Source: an uncultured Bacteroides sp.
GTDB taxonomy: Bacteria > Bacteroidota > Bacteroidia > Bacteroidales > Bacteroidaceae
Reading direction: 5' to 3'
NCBI RefSeq assembly: GCF_963675905.1
Contig: NZ_OY780936.1
Span: forward strand, 1,116,001-1,180,000
Length of the DNA stretch: 64,000 nt
The notes beneath the pieces were generated by a model that was given only the letters and a program-made list of their open reading frames with translations, searched no databases and was not told where the DNA came from. This document shows, one piece after another, positions 45,124 through 54,000 of this stretch. A program made the translations under genes and the position numbers. The number at the start of each line of letters is the position of its first letter. Positions within the stretch are counted from its first letter, which is position 1.

Positions 45124-46194
45124 TTATTTTTGAAAATTAAGATAAAAGTCCACAGTTTCTACAGTTAATAAATCTATCGGCATATAGTTTATGCTATTTA
45201 CCTCTTTTTTTAATATTAATTGATCACATAAAGCTTTCACACTATTATATCCCTGAATTTCAGGCTGCTGAGCAATTAACATAGAAACCGAGCCATTTTT
45301 AAGACAAGTCACGTTTCTCGTCAGTAAGTCATAACCAACTAAATTAAAATTCTTGATTCCTCTTTTCTCAATATATTCGCCTATAACGTGAACTTTTGAA
45401 TTAAATGTTATTCCACATGTAACATTTGGATGTTCAGCAAAATATGCATCCAGCAATTGTTCATCTTCAATAGGATACTTTGGATGAAGGTTAAGCTCAG
45501 TAATACGACAGAAAGGAAAATGCTCTTTCATATAAATTCTAAAGCCTTTATCTCTGTTTTCCTGTTGGTTTGATCCAATAATACCTTCTTTAATCTGACG
45601 AAAAATTACTATTTCATCAGCTTTATCAGACATTAGCATTAACATCTTTGCTGCAAAATATCCACTTCTTCCTGAGTTTTGTCCATAAAAAGCCAATGGA
45701 TGTAGATCGGGAATATTTGAGTCTATAAATATATAAGGTATAGAAAACTCATTTAGCTGATCTGTAAAATTGCGAGTAATCTGGGGTATAGTAGGAGAGA
45801 CTATTACGCCATCAGGATGCTCAGCCATTATAGCATTTCCTGCAGATGTGAATGATGTATAATCATACGCATCATAATAACACATCTTTATAGAAATATT
45901 AAAATCTGAAAATGCATATACTGCATCTGTTATACCTTTTTCTACTGCCGTCCAGTATTCCCCTTCTATATGCTGAGGAAGCAAACTAACAAACATGTAT
46001 TTTTTGTTTGAGGCTAAAGCACTAGCATACATATTAGGTTGATAGTTTAATTGATCTAAGATTTCTTCAACCCGCTTTTTGCTTTTTTCGGATACACCGC
46101 TTCTACCATGAATTACTCGATCAACAGTTCCAACTGACACATCGGCTAAGCGTGCTATGTCTTTTATTCGTATTCTTTCCGGTAGTTCATCCAT
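45124..46194 (-). CDS. LacI-type transcriptional regulator of uronate genes
   Basis: A 356-residue sugar-responsive repressor. An N-terminal helix-turn-helix (IRIKDIARLADVSVGTVDRV, residues 8-27) with the hinge helix (SKKRVEEILDQLNYQPN) precedes a periplasmic-binding-protein-like effector domain (YMFVSLLPQHIEGEYW onward). The frame is open to an ATG at 46260, but the start at 46194 is chosen. A TATATTTG box (minus strand, 46263-46270) would start the mRNA at about that upstream ATG, leaving a short leader that carries an operator-like palindrome. The gene is followed by uxaA and divergent from kdgK-eda, so it likely senses a uronate intermediate. Confidence 0.9.
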   Translation of the reverse strand: MDELPERIRIKDIARLADVSVGTVDRVIHGRSGVSEKSKKRVEEILDQLNYQPNMYASALASNKKYMFVSLLPQHIEGEYWTAVEKGITDAVYAFSDFNISIKMCYYDAYDYTSFTSAGNAIMAEHPDGVIVSPTIPQITRNFTDQLNEFSIPYIFIDSNIPDLHPLAFYGQNSGRSGYFAAKMLMLMSDKADEIVIFRQIKEGIIGSNQQENRDKGFRIYMKEHFPFCRITELNLHPKYPIEDEQLLDAYFAEHPNVTCGITFNSKVHVIGEYIEKRGIKNFNLVGYDLLTRNVTCLKNGSVSMLIAQQPEIQGYNSVKALCDQLILKKEVNSINYMPIDLLTVETVDFYLNFQK

Positions 46195-46222
46195 AGCTTG
46201 TTTTGTTCTTAACAATTGATTA

Positions 46223-46322
46223 TTCGTGTTCGAACACAATAATAATTTATTTTTTTTCATCGCAAATATATAACAATTTTTGTAATTACAAAAATATTCG
46301 TATCTTTGTGCACGTACACGAA
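46223..46322. promoter_or_regulatory. Divergent uronate control region with two matching operators
   Basis: Leftward promoter: TATATTTG on the minus strand (46263-46270). Rightward promoter: TTG at 46280-46282, 18 bases, then TATCTTTG at 46301-46308. Operator 1, TTCGTGTTCGAACACAA (46223-46239), contains the perfect palindrome GTGTTCGAACAC. Operator 2, 46305-46322, reads in reverse complement TTCGTGTACGTGCACAAA, the same pattern. Each lies just downstream of one promoter, as expected for repression of both units by the adjacent LacI-type protein. Confidence 0.72.
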
Positions 46323-46448
46323 TTGACTATTTCTGCTGATTGTTTGTTGTTAATATACTCATTTATAGTCAATTGGTTTAATAAGTGTTGATTATTATAA
46401 ATTGAAACATAGAAATACTAATCATTTATTTTAAATAGAAATAGAATT

Positions 46449-47492
46449 ATGGGAAAGAAAGTTGTTACTTTTGGGGAAATTATGTTGCGTTTGGCAACTC
46501 CTGGTTATTTAAGATTTTCACAAGCAAAGGAATTTAATGCTACATTTGGTGGTGGTGAAGCTAATGTTGCAGTCTCTTTGGCAAACTATGGCTTGGAAAC
46601 TGAATTTGTGACTCGTCTACCTAAAAATGACATCGCAGAATCTTGCATTATGGACTTACGTTCTCACAACGTTGGAACTAAAGAAATTATCTTCGGTGGT
46701 GATCGTGTAGGTATTTATTTCCTTGAAACAGGTGCTGTTGCTCGTGCTTCAAAAGTAGTTTATGACCGTGCAAATTCTTCAATATCAACTATTCAGCCAG
46801 GTATGATTAACTGGAAAGAAGTATTCAAAGATGCTCAGTGGTTCCACTGGACTGGTATTACTCCAGCTTTGTCACAAGGTGCTGCTGATGCTTGTCTTGA
46901 AGCTATCAAAGTTGCTAATGAAATGGGTGTAACTGTTTCTACTGACCTTAACTTCCGCAAAAATCTTTGGAAGTATGGTAAAACTGCTGCAGAAGTTATG
47001 CCTGCATTAGTTGAAGGTTGTGATGTGATTCTTGGTAACGAAGAAGATTGCGAAAAAGTGTTTGGTGTTAAACCAGAAGGATTTGATGTTGCTGCAACTC
47101 ACGGTGAAGTTAATGCTGCTGAATTTGAATCAGTATGTACTCAGATGATGGCTAAATTCCCACGTGCTAAGAAAGTAATCATTACTCTTCGTGGTTCTAT
47201 CAACGCTAACCACAATACTTGGGGTGGTGTTCTTTACTCTGATGGATCATTGAAACAATCTAAGAGATATGACATTACTCACATCGTTGACCGTGTAGGT
47301 GGTGGTGACTCATTTATGGGTGGTCTTGTTTACGGTTTGATTTCTTATCCAAACGATGATCAGAAAGCTTTGGAATTCGCAGTTGCTGCATCTTGCCTAA
47401 AACATACAATTTATGGTGACTTTAACCTTGTAACTGTTTCTGAAGTAGAAAACTTAATGAAAGGTGACGGTTCTGGCCGTGTTTCTCGTTAA
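46449..47492 (+). CDS. kdgK: 2-dehydro-3-deoxygluconokinase (PfkB family)
   Basis: Phosphorylates 2-keto-3-deoxygluconate (KDG) to KDPG with ATP. The 347-residue PfkB-type kinase shows KVVTFGEIMLRLATPGYLRF at the start, the sugar-binding FGGGEANVAVSLANYG, LNFRKNLWK, NEEDCEKVFG, and the C-terminal catalytic motif VDRVGGGDSFMGGLVYGL with its catalytic Asp. Context makes the KDG assignment strong: the KDPG aldolase gene follows after 23 bases, and the gene for the KDG-producing dehydratase is divergent. The about 140-base leader starts within an operator-like palindrome. Confidence 0.94.
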   Translation: MGKKVVTFGEIMLRLATPGYLRFSQAKEFNATFGGGEANVAVSLANYGLETEFVTRLPKNDIAESCIMDLRSHNVGTKEIIFGGDRVGIYFLETGAVARASKVVYDRANSSISTIQPGMINWKEVFKDAQWFHWTGITPALSQGAADACLEAIKVANEMGVTVSTDLNFRKNLWKYGKTAAEVMPALVEGCDVILGNEEDCEKVFGVKPEGFDVAATHGEVNAAEFESVCTQMMAKFPRAKKVIITLRGSINANHNTWGGVLYSDGSLKQSKRYDITHIVDRVGGGDSFMGGLVYGLISYPNDDQKALEFAVAASCLKHTIYGDFNLVTVSEVENLMKGDGSGRVSR

Positions 47493-47515
47493 TAACATTA
47501 TAATATAAAAGTAAA

Positions 47516-48187
47516 ATGGCAAGATTTTCAAAAATACAAGTGCTTAATGCTATGGCAAGCACAGGGATGGTTCCAGTTTTCTATAATAAAGATGTTGAAT
47601 TAGCAAAGAATGTTGTAAAAGCATGCTATGAAGGTGGTGTTCGTGCATTCGAATTCACTAACCGTGGCGATTTTGCACAAGAAGTATTTGCAGAATTAGT
47701 AAAATGGGCTGCAAAAGAATGTCCTGATATGATTCTGGGAATTGGTTCAATCGTTGATCCTGCTACTGCAGCAATGTATATTCAATTAGGTGCTAACTTT
47801 ATTGTTGGTCCATTATTCAATCCGGAAATTGCTAAAGTTTGTAACCGTCGTTTAATTCCTTATACTCCAGGTTGTGGTTCTGTATCAGAAATAGGTTTCG
47901 CACAAGAAGTAGGATGCGATCTTTGCAAAGTATTCCCTGCAGGTAACGTTGGTGGCCCTTCATTCGTTAAGAATGTAAAAGCTCCAATGCCTTGGTCTTT
48001 GTTAATGGTTACTGGTGGTGTTGAACCAACAAAAGACAACCTTACTGCATGGATTAAAGCTGGCGTAACTTGTGTAGGTATGGGTTCAAACCTTTTCCCA
48101 AAAGAAGTAGTTGCTGCTAATGACTGGGCATGGGTTACAGCTAAATGTAAAGAAGCTTTCGGATATATTGAAGAAGCTCGCAAATAA
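47516..48187 (+). CDS. eda: KDPG / 4-hydroxy-2-oxoglutarate aldolase
   Basis: Splits 2-keto-3-deoxy-6-phosphogluconate into pyruvate and glyceraldehyde-3-phosphate through a Schiff base. The 223-residue class I aldolase shows [20 protein letters not shown], the catalytic-base region [32 protein letters not shown], and the Schiff-base lysine in [14 protein letters not shown]. It is the second gene of the kdgK-eda unit and is followed by a strong terminator. Together with UxaA and KdgK it completes the lower uronate pathway from altronate to central metabolism. Confidence 0.96.
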   Translation: MARFSKIQVLNAMASTGMVPVFYNKDVELAKNVVKACYEGGVRAFEFTNRGDFAQEVFAELVKWAAKECPDMILGIGSIVDPATAAMYIQLGANFIVGPLFNPEIAKVCNRRLIPYTPGCGSVSEIGFAQEVGCDLCKVFPAGNVGGPSFVKNVKAPMPWSLLMVTGGVEPTKDNLTAWIKAGVTCVGMGSNLFPKEVVAANDWAWVTAKCKEAFGYIEEARK

Positions 48188-48288
48188 AAAGCAGATTGAC
48201 AATCTGTTTGATTTATAAAAGAATGCCCTTATAAAGGTTGATTAGAAGGGAATCTTTATTTTGTTTAAATTGTTTAAAGGGGGGCTTG

Positions 48289-48324
48289 GCCATCGGGAAT
48301 ATTCATTTAATGAATCCCGATGGC
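48289..48324. terminator. Bidirectional terminator between eda and the ThrE genes
   Basis: GCCATCGGG (48289-48297) pairs with CCCGATGGC (48316-48324), and ATTCATT/AATGAAT extends the stem inside. TTGCTTTTTTT follows on the plus strand. It lies between convergent genes and may serve both. Confidence 0.88.
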
Positions 48325-48333
48325 TTGCTTTTT

Positions 48334-48852
48334 TTATCTATCTTTCTTAACTAGCTTCAAAATACGTGTTACTGCAAATGATTGTTTGTGGAAGATAAAC
48401 ATAGGTACTGCAACTCCAACCACTAAAGCGAACATAACAAAAGTAGCAGTTAAGCCATTTCTGAATATTGCTACTATTATATCTATTGATGCAGAATCAT
48501 CTTTGCATTGAATAAATTTCACTAGAGCAAGAATTGTTTTATATGCAAACATTCCAGGAATCATAGGTAAAAGAGAAGGGAAAGAGAATACTTCTGCCGG
48601 ACAATGTATTTTCTTTGCAAAGAAAATGCTTAGCATACCAATAGAAAATGCTGCAATAAATGATGCCGAAGCAATATCCAACGAAGTGCTGTGCAACAAA
48701 CAATAACGTAGTCCATGTCCAACAGCTGCTAAAAATGCAGATACAAGAATCGCTTTGCGTGGAGGATTAGAGATTACAGCAAATCCAATCGATGCTATAG
48801 CAGCAAAAAGACCATCAAATATAATGGCTTCAATAAAATCATAATTTATCAT
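48334..48852 (-). CDS. ThrE-type threonine/serine exporter, C-terminal half protein
   Basis: A 172-residue inner-membrane protein with about five hydrophobic segments (IIFDGLFAAIASIGFAVI, ILVSAFLAAVGHGL, IASASFIAAFSIGMLSIFF, PGMFAYKTILALVKF, TATFVMFALVVGVAVPMF). It corresponds to the ThrE_2 (DUF3815) half of the exporter. The start at 48852 overlaps the stop of the upstream half-gene in an ATGA (48849-48852), a classic sign of translational coupling. The longer open frame to 48906 would overlap the partner by more than 50 bases and is less likely. Substrate is inferred from the Corynebacterium ThrE family. Confidence 0.88.
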   Translation of the reverse strand: MINYDFIEAIIFDGLFAAIASIGFAVISNPPRKAILVSAFLAAVGHGLRYCLLHSTSLDIASASFIAAFSIGMLSIFFAKKIHCPAEVFSFPSLLPMIPGMFAYKTILALVKFIQCKDDSASIDIIVAIFRNGLTATFVMFALVVGVAVPMFIFHKQSFAVTRILKLVKKDR

Positions 48853-49622
48853 AATGCATTTACTCCTAACAATAATAAAGTTAACGACAAACCTATAGAA
48901 AGACAAATAATAAGCAATGCTGCATTGATTAATCGTGAAACACCAGCTAAAACATGGCCTTCAATAACATCAATAACACCATTAATGAGAGGAACACCGG
49001 GAACGAGATAAAGAACACTTGTTCCAAGAGCAATATCAGGAGTATTTCCTATATTATATAGCACAGCTGTACAACCTATCATGGAAGCAGTAAACGCAGA
49101 AATAATGAATACAAATAAATGGTTGAGATGCATTTCTGTTAATTTCTGACGAACAAAGAAACCTGCCAATGTAGCAACGAAAACTATACCCATTGCTTGT
49201 ATATCACCAGTAAAGAGACGGCAAAAAGATGCATTTGCACATGCAACCAGGAAAAGAACCATCCATTTACTCATGCGAGGGTTACTGATAATTTCCTGAT
49301 ATTTTGCTTTTAATTCATCCATAGACAAATGCTCATCGTAAGCTTCCCAACTTAATGTACTGAGCCGGGCATTTAATTCAAAATTCAGAGCCATAGGCTT
49401 GATTTTATTCACAGTACTGTAAGAATGCGAATTGTCTTTGTCTCTCAAAGTCATAATAATGGTTTTCTGAAAGATCGTCATGTCAACGAAATAGCCAAAA
49501 GATTCAGCTATCCGGGAGGTGTTACGTACAATACGCGATGTGTGTACGCCTACAGCCATTAGACTGGTAGAGTAGTCGGATAAAAACTTCGATAACTCTT
49601 TGAGTTCTGCATGAATGTCCAT
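48849..49622 (-). CDS. ThrE-type threonine/serine exporter, N-terminal half protein
   Basis: A 257-residue protein equivalent to the ThrE_1 (DUF1212) half. The first 125 residues are soluble (SLMAVGVHTSRIVRNTSRIA, then LSWEAYDEHLSMDELKAKYQ). Five membrane segments follow (WMVLFLVACANASFCRLF, IVFVATLAGFFVRQ, LFVFIISAFTASMIG, LVPGVPLINGVIDVIEGHVL, LLIICLSIGLSLTLLLLG). It ends in an ATGA overlap with the other half and presumably forms one transporter with it. Confidence 0.9.
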   Translation of the reverse strand: MDIHAELKELSKFLSDYSTSLMAVGVHTSRIVRNTSRIAESFGYFVDMTIFQKTIIMTLRDKDNSHSYSTVNKIKPMALNFELNARLSTLSWEAYDEHLSMDELKAKYQEIISNPRMSKWMVLFLVACANASFCRLFTGDIQAMGIVFVATLAGFFVRQKLTEMHLNHLFVFIISAFTASMIGCTAVLYNIGNTPDIALGTSVLYLVPGVPLINGVIDVIEGHVLAGVSRLINAALLIICLSIGLSLTLLLLGVNAL

Positions 49623-49722
49623 GAGGTAAAATTATTGTTTATTTAGTAAATTAGTGCTTCACATTATTAAGCACTTTAATTTATATGTATCAACTATAAA
49701 AGACGAATAAATGTTCAATTTA

Positions 49723-50457
49723 TCAAATGCGCGGCATTTCGCACAATTCATGTATTAAGGTAATCGTGAAAGATAATCCGATAATACAGCATAGCAATAT
49801 TAATAGCAAATTCAGAATTTTAGCTTTTGGCTTTCTTGATATATGCAGATTTGAATTGATATATTCTTTATAAAAAAGATATAAAGCCGGAACAGCTGAG
49901 CTGGCCAAAAGAAAATCTTCAGGTAACTGAAAGAAGTATACTTTTGTAAAACCAATTAAAGCCCAGTGAGTTAAAAACATAACTAAAAAGATATTTATTT
50001 TTTTAGAATGAGCAAGTAATAATCCAATTGTAAAAATAGCAACCGAACAAGGCATAACAGGCGAAGTCATCATTGGAAAGTGAAGACCGCGTATTAAAGA
50101 AATTATCGGATAAATAAACGGCAATATACAAAGCATTATAGCTAGCTTATCGTATTTATATGATCTCTCAAAAGATGTATGACAAAAAAACAAATCATAC
50201 AACCAGAATAGTGCCATTATTGTCCAATATACAACAAACATATTATTATAACTTCTTGGCTCACAATAAATAGAGTAGTAGACAACTGCAATCCATGTAT
50301 TTAGAAATGCAAGGAACAGTTTCATTGCCGATTTTACAATTTGAGTAGGATGTTTAAATAAGAAGTAAGTTAGTATAATTGCAATAACTGATATAAATAT
50401 CTGATATATCCAGGTTCCTGCATTATACTGAGCAATTGTATTCCAAAAAATATCCAT
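49723..50457 (-). CDS. DUF6064-like multi-pass membrane protein
   Basis: A 244-residue protein with about eight hydrophobic segments. It begins MDIFWNTIAQYNAGTWIYQI, and together with NTWIAVVYYSIY, WLYDLFFCH and LPEDFLLASSAVPALYLFYK this suggests the DUF6064 family of unknown function; the family name is from memory of the pattern. The start at 50457 is preferred over the open frame to 50562 because the latter adds a hydrophilic, poorly conserved-looking stretch. It stands alone, 100 bases upstream of the thrE half genes in the same direction. Confidence 0.65.
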   Translation of the reverse strand: MDIFWNTIAQYNAGTWIYQIFISVIAIILTYFLFKHPTQIVKSAMKLFLAFLNTWIAVVYYSIYCEPRSYNNMFVVYWTIMALFWLYDLFFCHTSFERSYKYDKLAIMLCILPFIYPIISLIRGLHFPMMTSPVMPCSVAIFTIGLLLAHSKKINIFLVMFLTHWALIGFTKVYFFQLPEDFLLASSAVPALYLFYKEYINSNLHISRKPKAKILNLLLILLCCIIGLSFTITLIHELCEMPRI

Positions 50458-50762
50458 TTCCTTAATTTGTTTTATAATTTCGTGACAATAACATTTAAGG
50501 TGCTTTTTTAGTAATAGATATGAATCGTGAAATTTCATATCTTTCCAGGAAAGAATGCTCACGAAATATTAGTTTTAGAGCTGAACCAATATATAATAGA
50601 CTCTAAAATGCGGGGTTATCAAATCGGCCGCGAAATTACTAAAAAAAACATAGCGATACTATTAATAGATGTTTTTTATGCTCTAATTAAGTTACATTTC
50701 TTTGTTTTAGTAAGAAATCTATAATGAATTAATTATTGTACAAATATAATCTTGAAAGAAAT
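50458..50762. other. Intergenic region between DUF6064-like gene and the sRNA candidate
   Basis: About 300 bases of AT-rich sequence. The short open frames here are not protein-like. The leftward promoter of the DUF6064-like gene should lie here, but no exact consensus box was noted. Confidence 0.35.
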
Positions 50763-50858
50763 AAAAAACTCTCTCAACGAATCACTTCGGCGAGAGAGAA
50801 CCCACTATTCTTAAAATTATGGCTACGATAAAATAATGACTAATACAAGAAAATTCTT
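50763..50858 (-). ncRNA. Candidate small RNA with promoter and terminator
   Basis: On the minus strand, TTG (complement of 50890-50892), a 20-base spacer and TATATTTG (complement of 50862-50869) form a full Bacteroidetes promoter. About 60-90 bases downstream is an intrinsic terminator: GAGAGAG/CTCTCTC (50792-50798 with 50769-50775), inner CGAA/TTCG, then TTTTTTATTTC. The transcript would be about 95 nt with a possible 5' hairpin (AAAAGAAUUUUCUU) and contains no convincing ORF. It matches no RNA family that I recognise. Confidence 0.6.
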
Positions 50859-50861
50859 TTG

Positions 50862-50892
50862 CAAATATAGATGGATTGTTAATGGTGCACAA
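50862..50892 (-). promoter_or_regulatory. Promoter of the candidate small RNA
   Basis: Minus-strand TTG (50890-50892), 20-base spacer, TATATTTG (50862-50869). Both boxes and their spacing match the Bacteroidetes housekeeping consensus, one of the best matches in the window. Confidence 0.62.
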
Positions 50893-51074
50893 TCCCTTTA
50901 AAATGGTATTTTTATGACTTATCATATACCTAAATATTGGTATGTATATACTTTTTAAAGATGTAAAAGTCATAAGAATGAGATTTGTTTCATAAGATTT
51001 AACTAGCATTAAATGAGATATCGGATAAATATTACTTTAAATCTATTTATATTTGTAATAAATATGGGATATGA

Positions 51075-54000
51075 ATGAATAAACTCCGCAATATACTTTA
51101 CTTTCTTACGGTAATACTGGCACTTTCAGTATTCTATTCTTGCACGGGAACACCTTCTGCACAGGAAGTCCGTTTACTGGATTCTCTTAACCAACGTTCC
51201 TACGATTTACGTTATAAGCAACTTGATTCATCATATAAAGAAGCACTTCTGGCAATTAATTATGCAGATGAATACGATCAAGGTAAAGCTGAAGCTTATA
51301 ATAATCTGGGATTTTGTGCTTTCATGCGGATGAATTTTGATGCGGCAGAGAAATACTATAAAAAAGTATATAAAATAACTCAGAATGAGCTGGAACTGGT
51401 TATAGCCGATATCGGACTAATGAAAATATACCAACGGACATCCATGAATAAGGAGTATTACGACTGTAGAAACAGTGCGGTTCGAAGAATGAAACGTATT
51501 GATGAGGATCAGTCGGTTTTTGTTGATGTGCACGATAAGAAACGATTGAATTATGCTCGTTCTGAATTTTTTATTGTATCGTCAATCTACTATTTTTATT
51601 TGCAGCAGCAAAGCGAAGCTATTCAATCTATTAATCAGGTTCAGGACTCAGACCTGGCCTCTGATACGGCACAAATTCTTTATTATGCTTATATAAAAGG
51701 CTCAGCTGAACTATTCGAAAAGAAAGATGCTGAGCAGAATAATATAACAGAATTTGATGAACTTTTCAAGTGCTGGAATATGAGTCTCAATCAATATATT
51801 TATTTTGAAGCGAACAGCCTGCAGGGAATCTCGTCTTTATTTGAAAATAGAGATATCTTTAATCTGATTTATCATGAGCGCCCCAAAGCTATCCAGACCT
51901 TAAATTCGTATTATCACTTTACGAAAAATGAAGTAACAGAGACCGATACCATTTTACCGTTAAACCTTGCACGAGTTGCTCTCGAAAAGTTTAAGAAGTA
52001 TAAAGATATTTACCAGATTGCCGGAGCATACGTAACCATCGGACGTTATTATAACATGCATGGTCGTTATAGTGTGGCGCTGGATACTTTAAGTAAAGCG
52101 TTGGATTGTGTAAATAAACACCATAAGCTTTACTATAAAAACGGTAAAAGCAATGTTGATCAGTTAAAACCGTTCTCTGAACAAGATACTATTTATACAG
52201 AACTTAGCTGGATTTCGAAAAATGACATTAAAACTGTGCCCGAATGGATTGCCCGTATCCGTGAACAGTTAAGCGTTACTTATTCCGGCTTGGGAATGAA
52301 AGTGCCTTCCAATTATAACCGGAATATTTATCTGGATATTCTTGATTATACTCGTCAGGATAAAGAGCTGGAAAGCCGTTCGCAGGAACTGGAAAAAGAA
52401 GACAGACAATTGAACATCCTTTCTTTATTTGTCTTTAGTGGTTTCATTTTATTGATTTTTCTTTTCTGGGTACTAAATTCACGGTCAAAGACGCGTAATA
52501 GAAAGCATACTGAGCGATTAAGAACTACGCTCGAGGTATGCCAGCGCATAACTGCTTCTATTCCTATAGATATAGGAAGTACAGACGAAATAGTTTCAGC
52601 CGTTGGTACAGCCATTCAGGCCGATTTAAAAAAGCTTTTTCGTGCTTATTCATTACGAATTGGCATTTTCGATCCAGAGTCTGAAGAATTTATTTATCCG
52701 TCTATTGATGAAGATATCATTGAGGATGAACTTGTTGAGAACGATTTAATTAAGTCTTCATTCAATCTCTTTTTGCCAAAAGAAGAGACTCCGATTGGAG
52801 TTATTGAGCTTTACACACGTCACAAAATTACCAAAGACGAAAAAGCTCTGATGAATGTTATCACACCTTATATTGCCTGGACTCTTGGCAACGGACTTAC
52901 ATTTATTTCGCTGGGTGATGAGAGAATTAAACTTGAGAAACAACGCTATGTATATGAACAGCATATTGCCGATAATAAACGTCAGAATCTGATTAAGAAG
53001 TCATGTATGGCTATTGTTTATGGTATTACTCCGTTTATGGACCGCATCATTAACGAAGTGCATAAGCTTACTTCCAAAGGTTATATACAGGACGAAGCTA
53101 TTAAACTCGAGAAATATCAGTATATAGATGAGCTAGTTACCAAGATTAATGAGTATAATGATATTCTGGCACTTTGGATCAAAATGAAGCAAGGTTCATT
53201 AAATCTGAATATAGAGAACTTTGAATTGAATGAACTTTTCGATGTTTTGGCAAAAGGTAGAAAAACCTTTGAAATGAAGCATCAAGCTTTCAAAGTAGAA
53301 CCTACAAAGGCTATTGTTAAAGCAGATAAGGCTCTGACAATGTTCATGATTAATACTCTTACTGAAAACGCAAGGAAATATACTCCTGAAGGTGGAACTA
53401 TTCAGGTTAGTGCTAAAACGGAAGATGATTACGTGGAAATCTCGGTTTCAGATACCGGTCGGGGAATATCTCAGGAAGATGTTGCGCGAATATTGGGTGA
53501 AAAGGTCTACGACTCAAGTCAGATTGGAATGGAATCTACCGATAAGGAGGAACTTCTGAAGAATAAAGGCCACGGATTTGGATTGATGAACTGCAAAGGT
53601 ATTATTGAAAAATACCGTAAGACAAACGATCTTTTCAAAGTCTGTATGTTTAGTATTGAGAGTACTCCGGTCAAGGGTAGCAAATTTTATTTCCGCTTGC
53701 CTACAGGTATTCGCAAAACACTGGGAATAATGCTCTGCTTATTTATAACTACCGGACTTTTCTCTTGCAGCAAACTGGAAAGGCCTGTAACTAAAGAATA
53801 TCATCCGGCAGATTCTACTTCAGTAACATCTGATAAAACCTATGACAAATTACTGAATGAAGCTTCGCTCTACGCAGACACCGTTTATTATTGCAATGTA
53901 ATTGAAAACTATCCGCTTGCATTGCAATATGCCGATTCTGCAATTGCCCGATTGAACAAGCATTATTTAAAACATTATCGAAATAAACGTAATATTATGA

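Noticed and set aside
50527-50724. 65-codon rightward open frame
   Set aside because: No promoter or recognisable motif, AT-rich composition, and antisense to the long-start version of the DUF6064-like gene.
50782-51009. 75-codon leftward open frame
   Set aside because: It overlaps the candidate sRNA and its promoter, with no protein-like conservation pattern visible.
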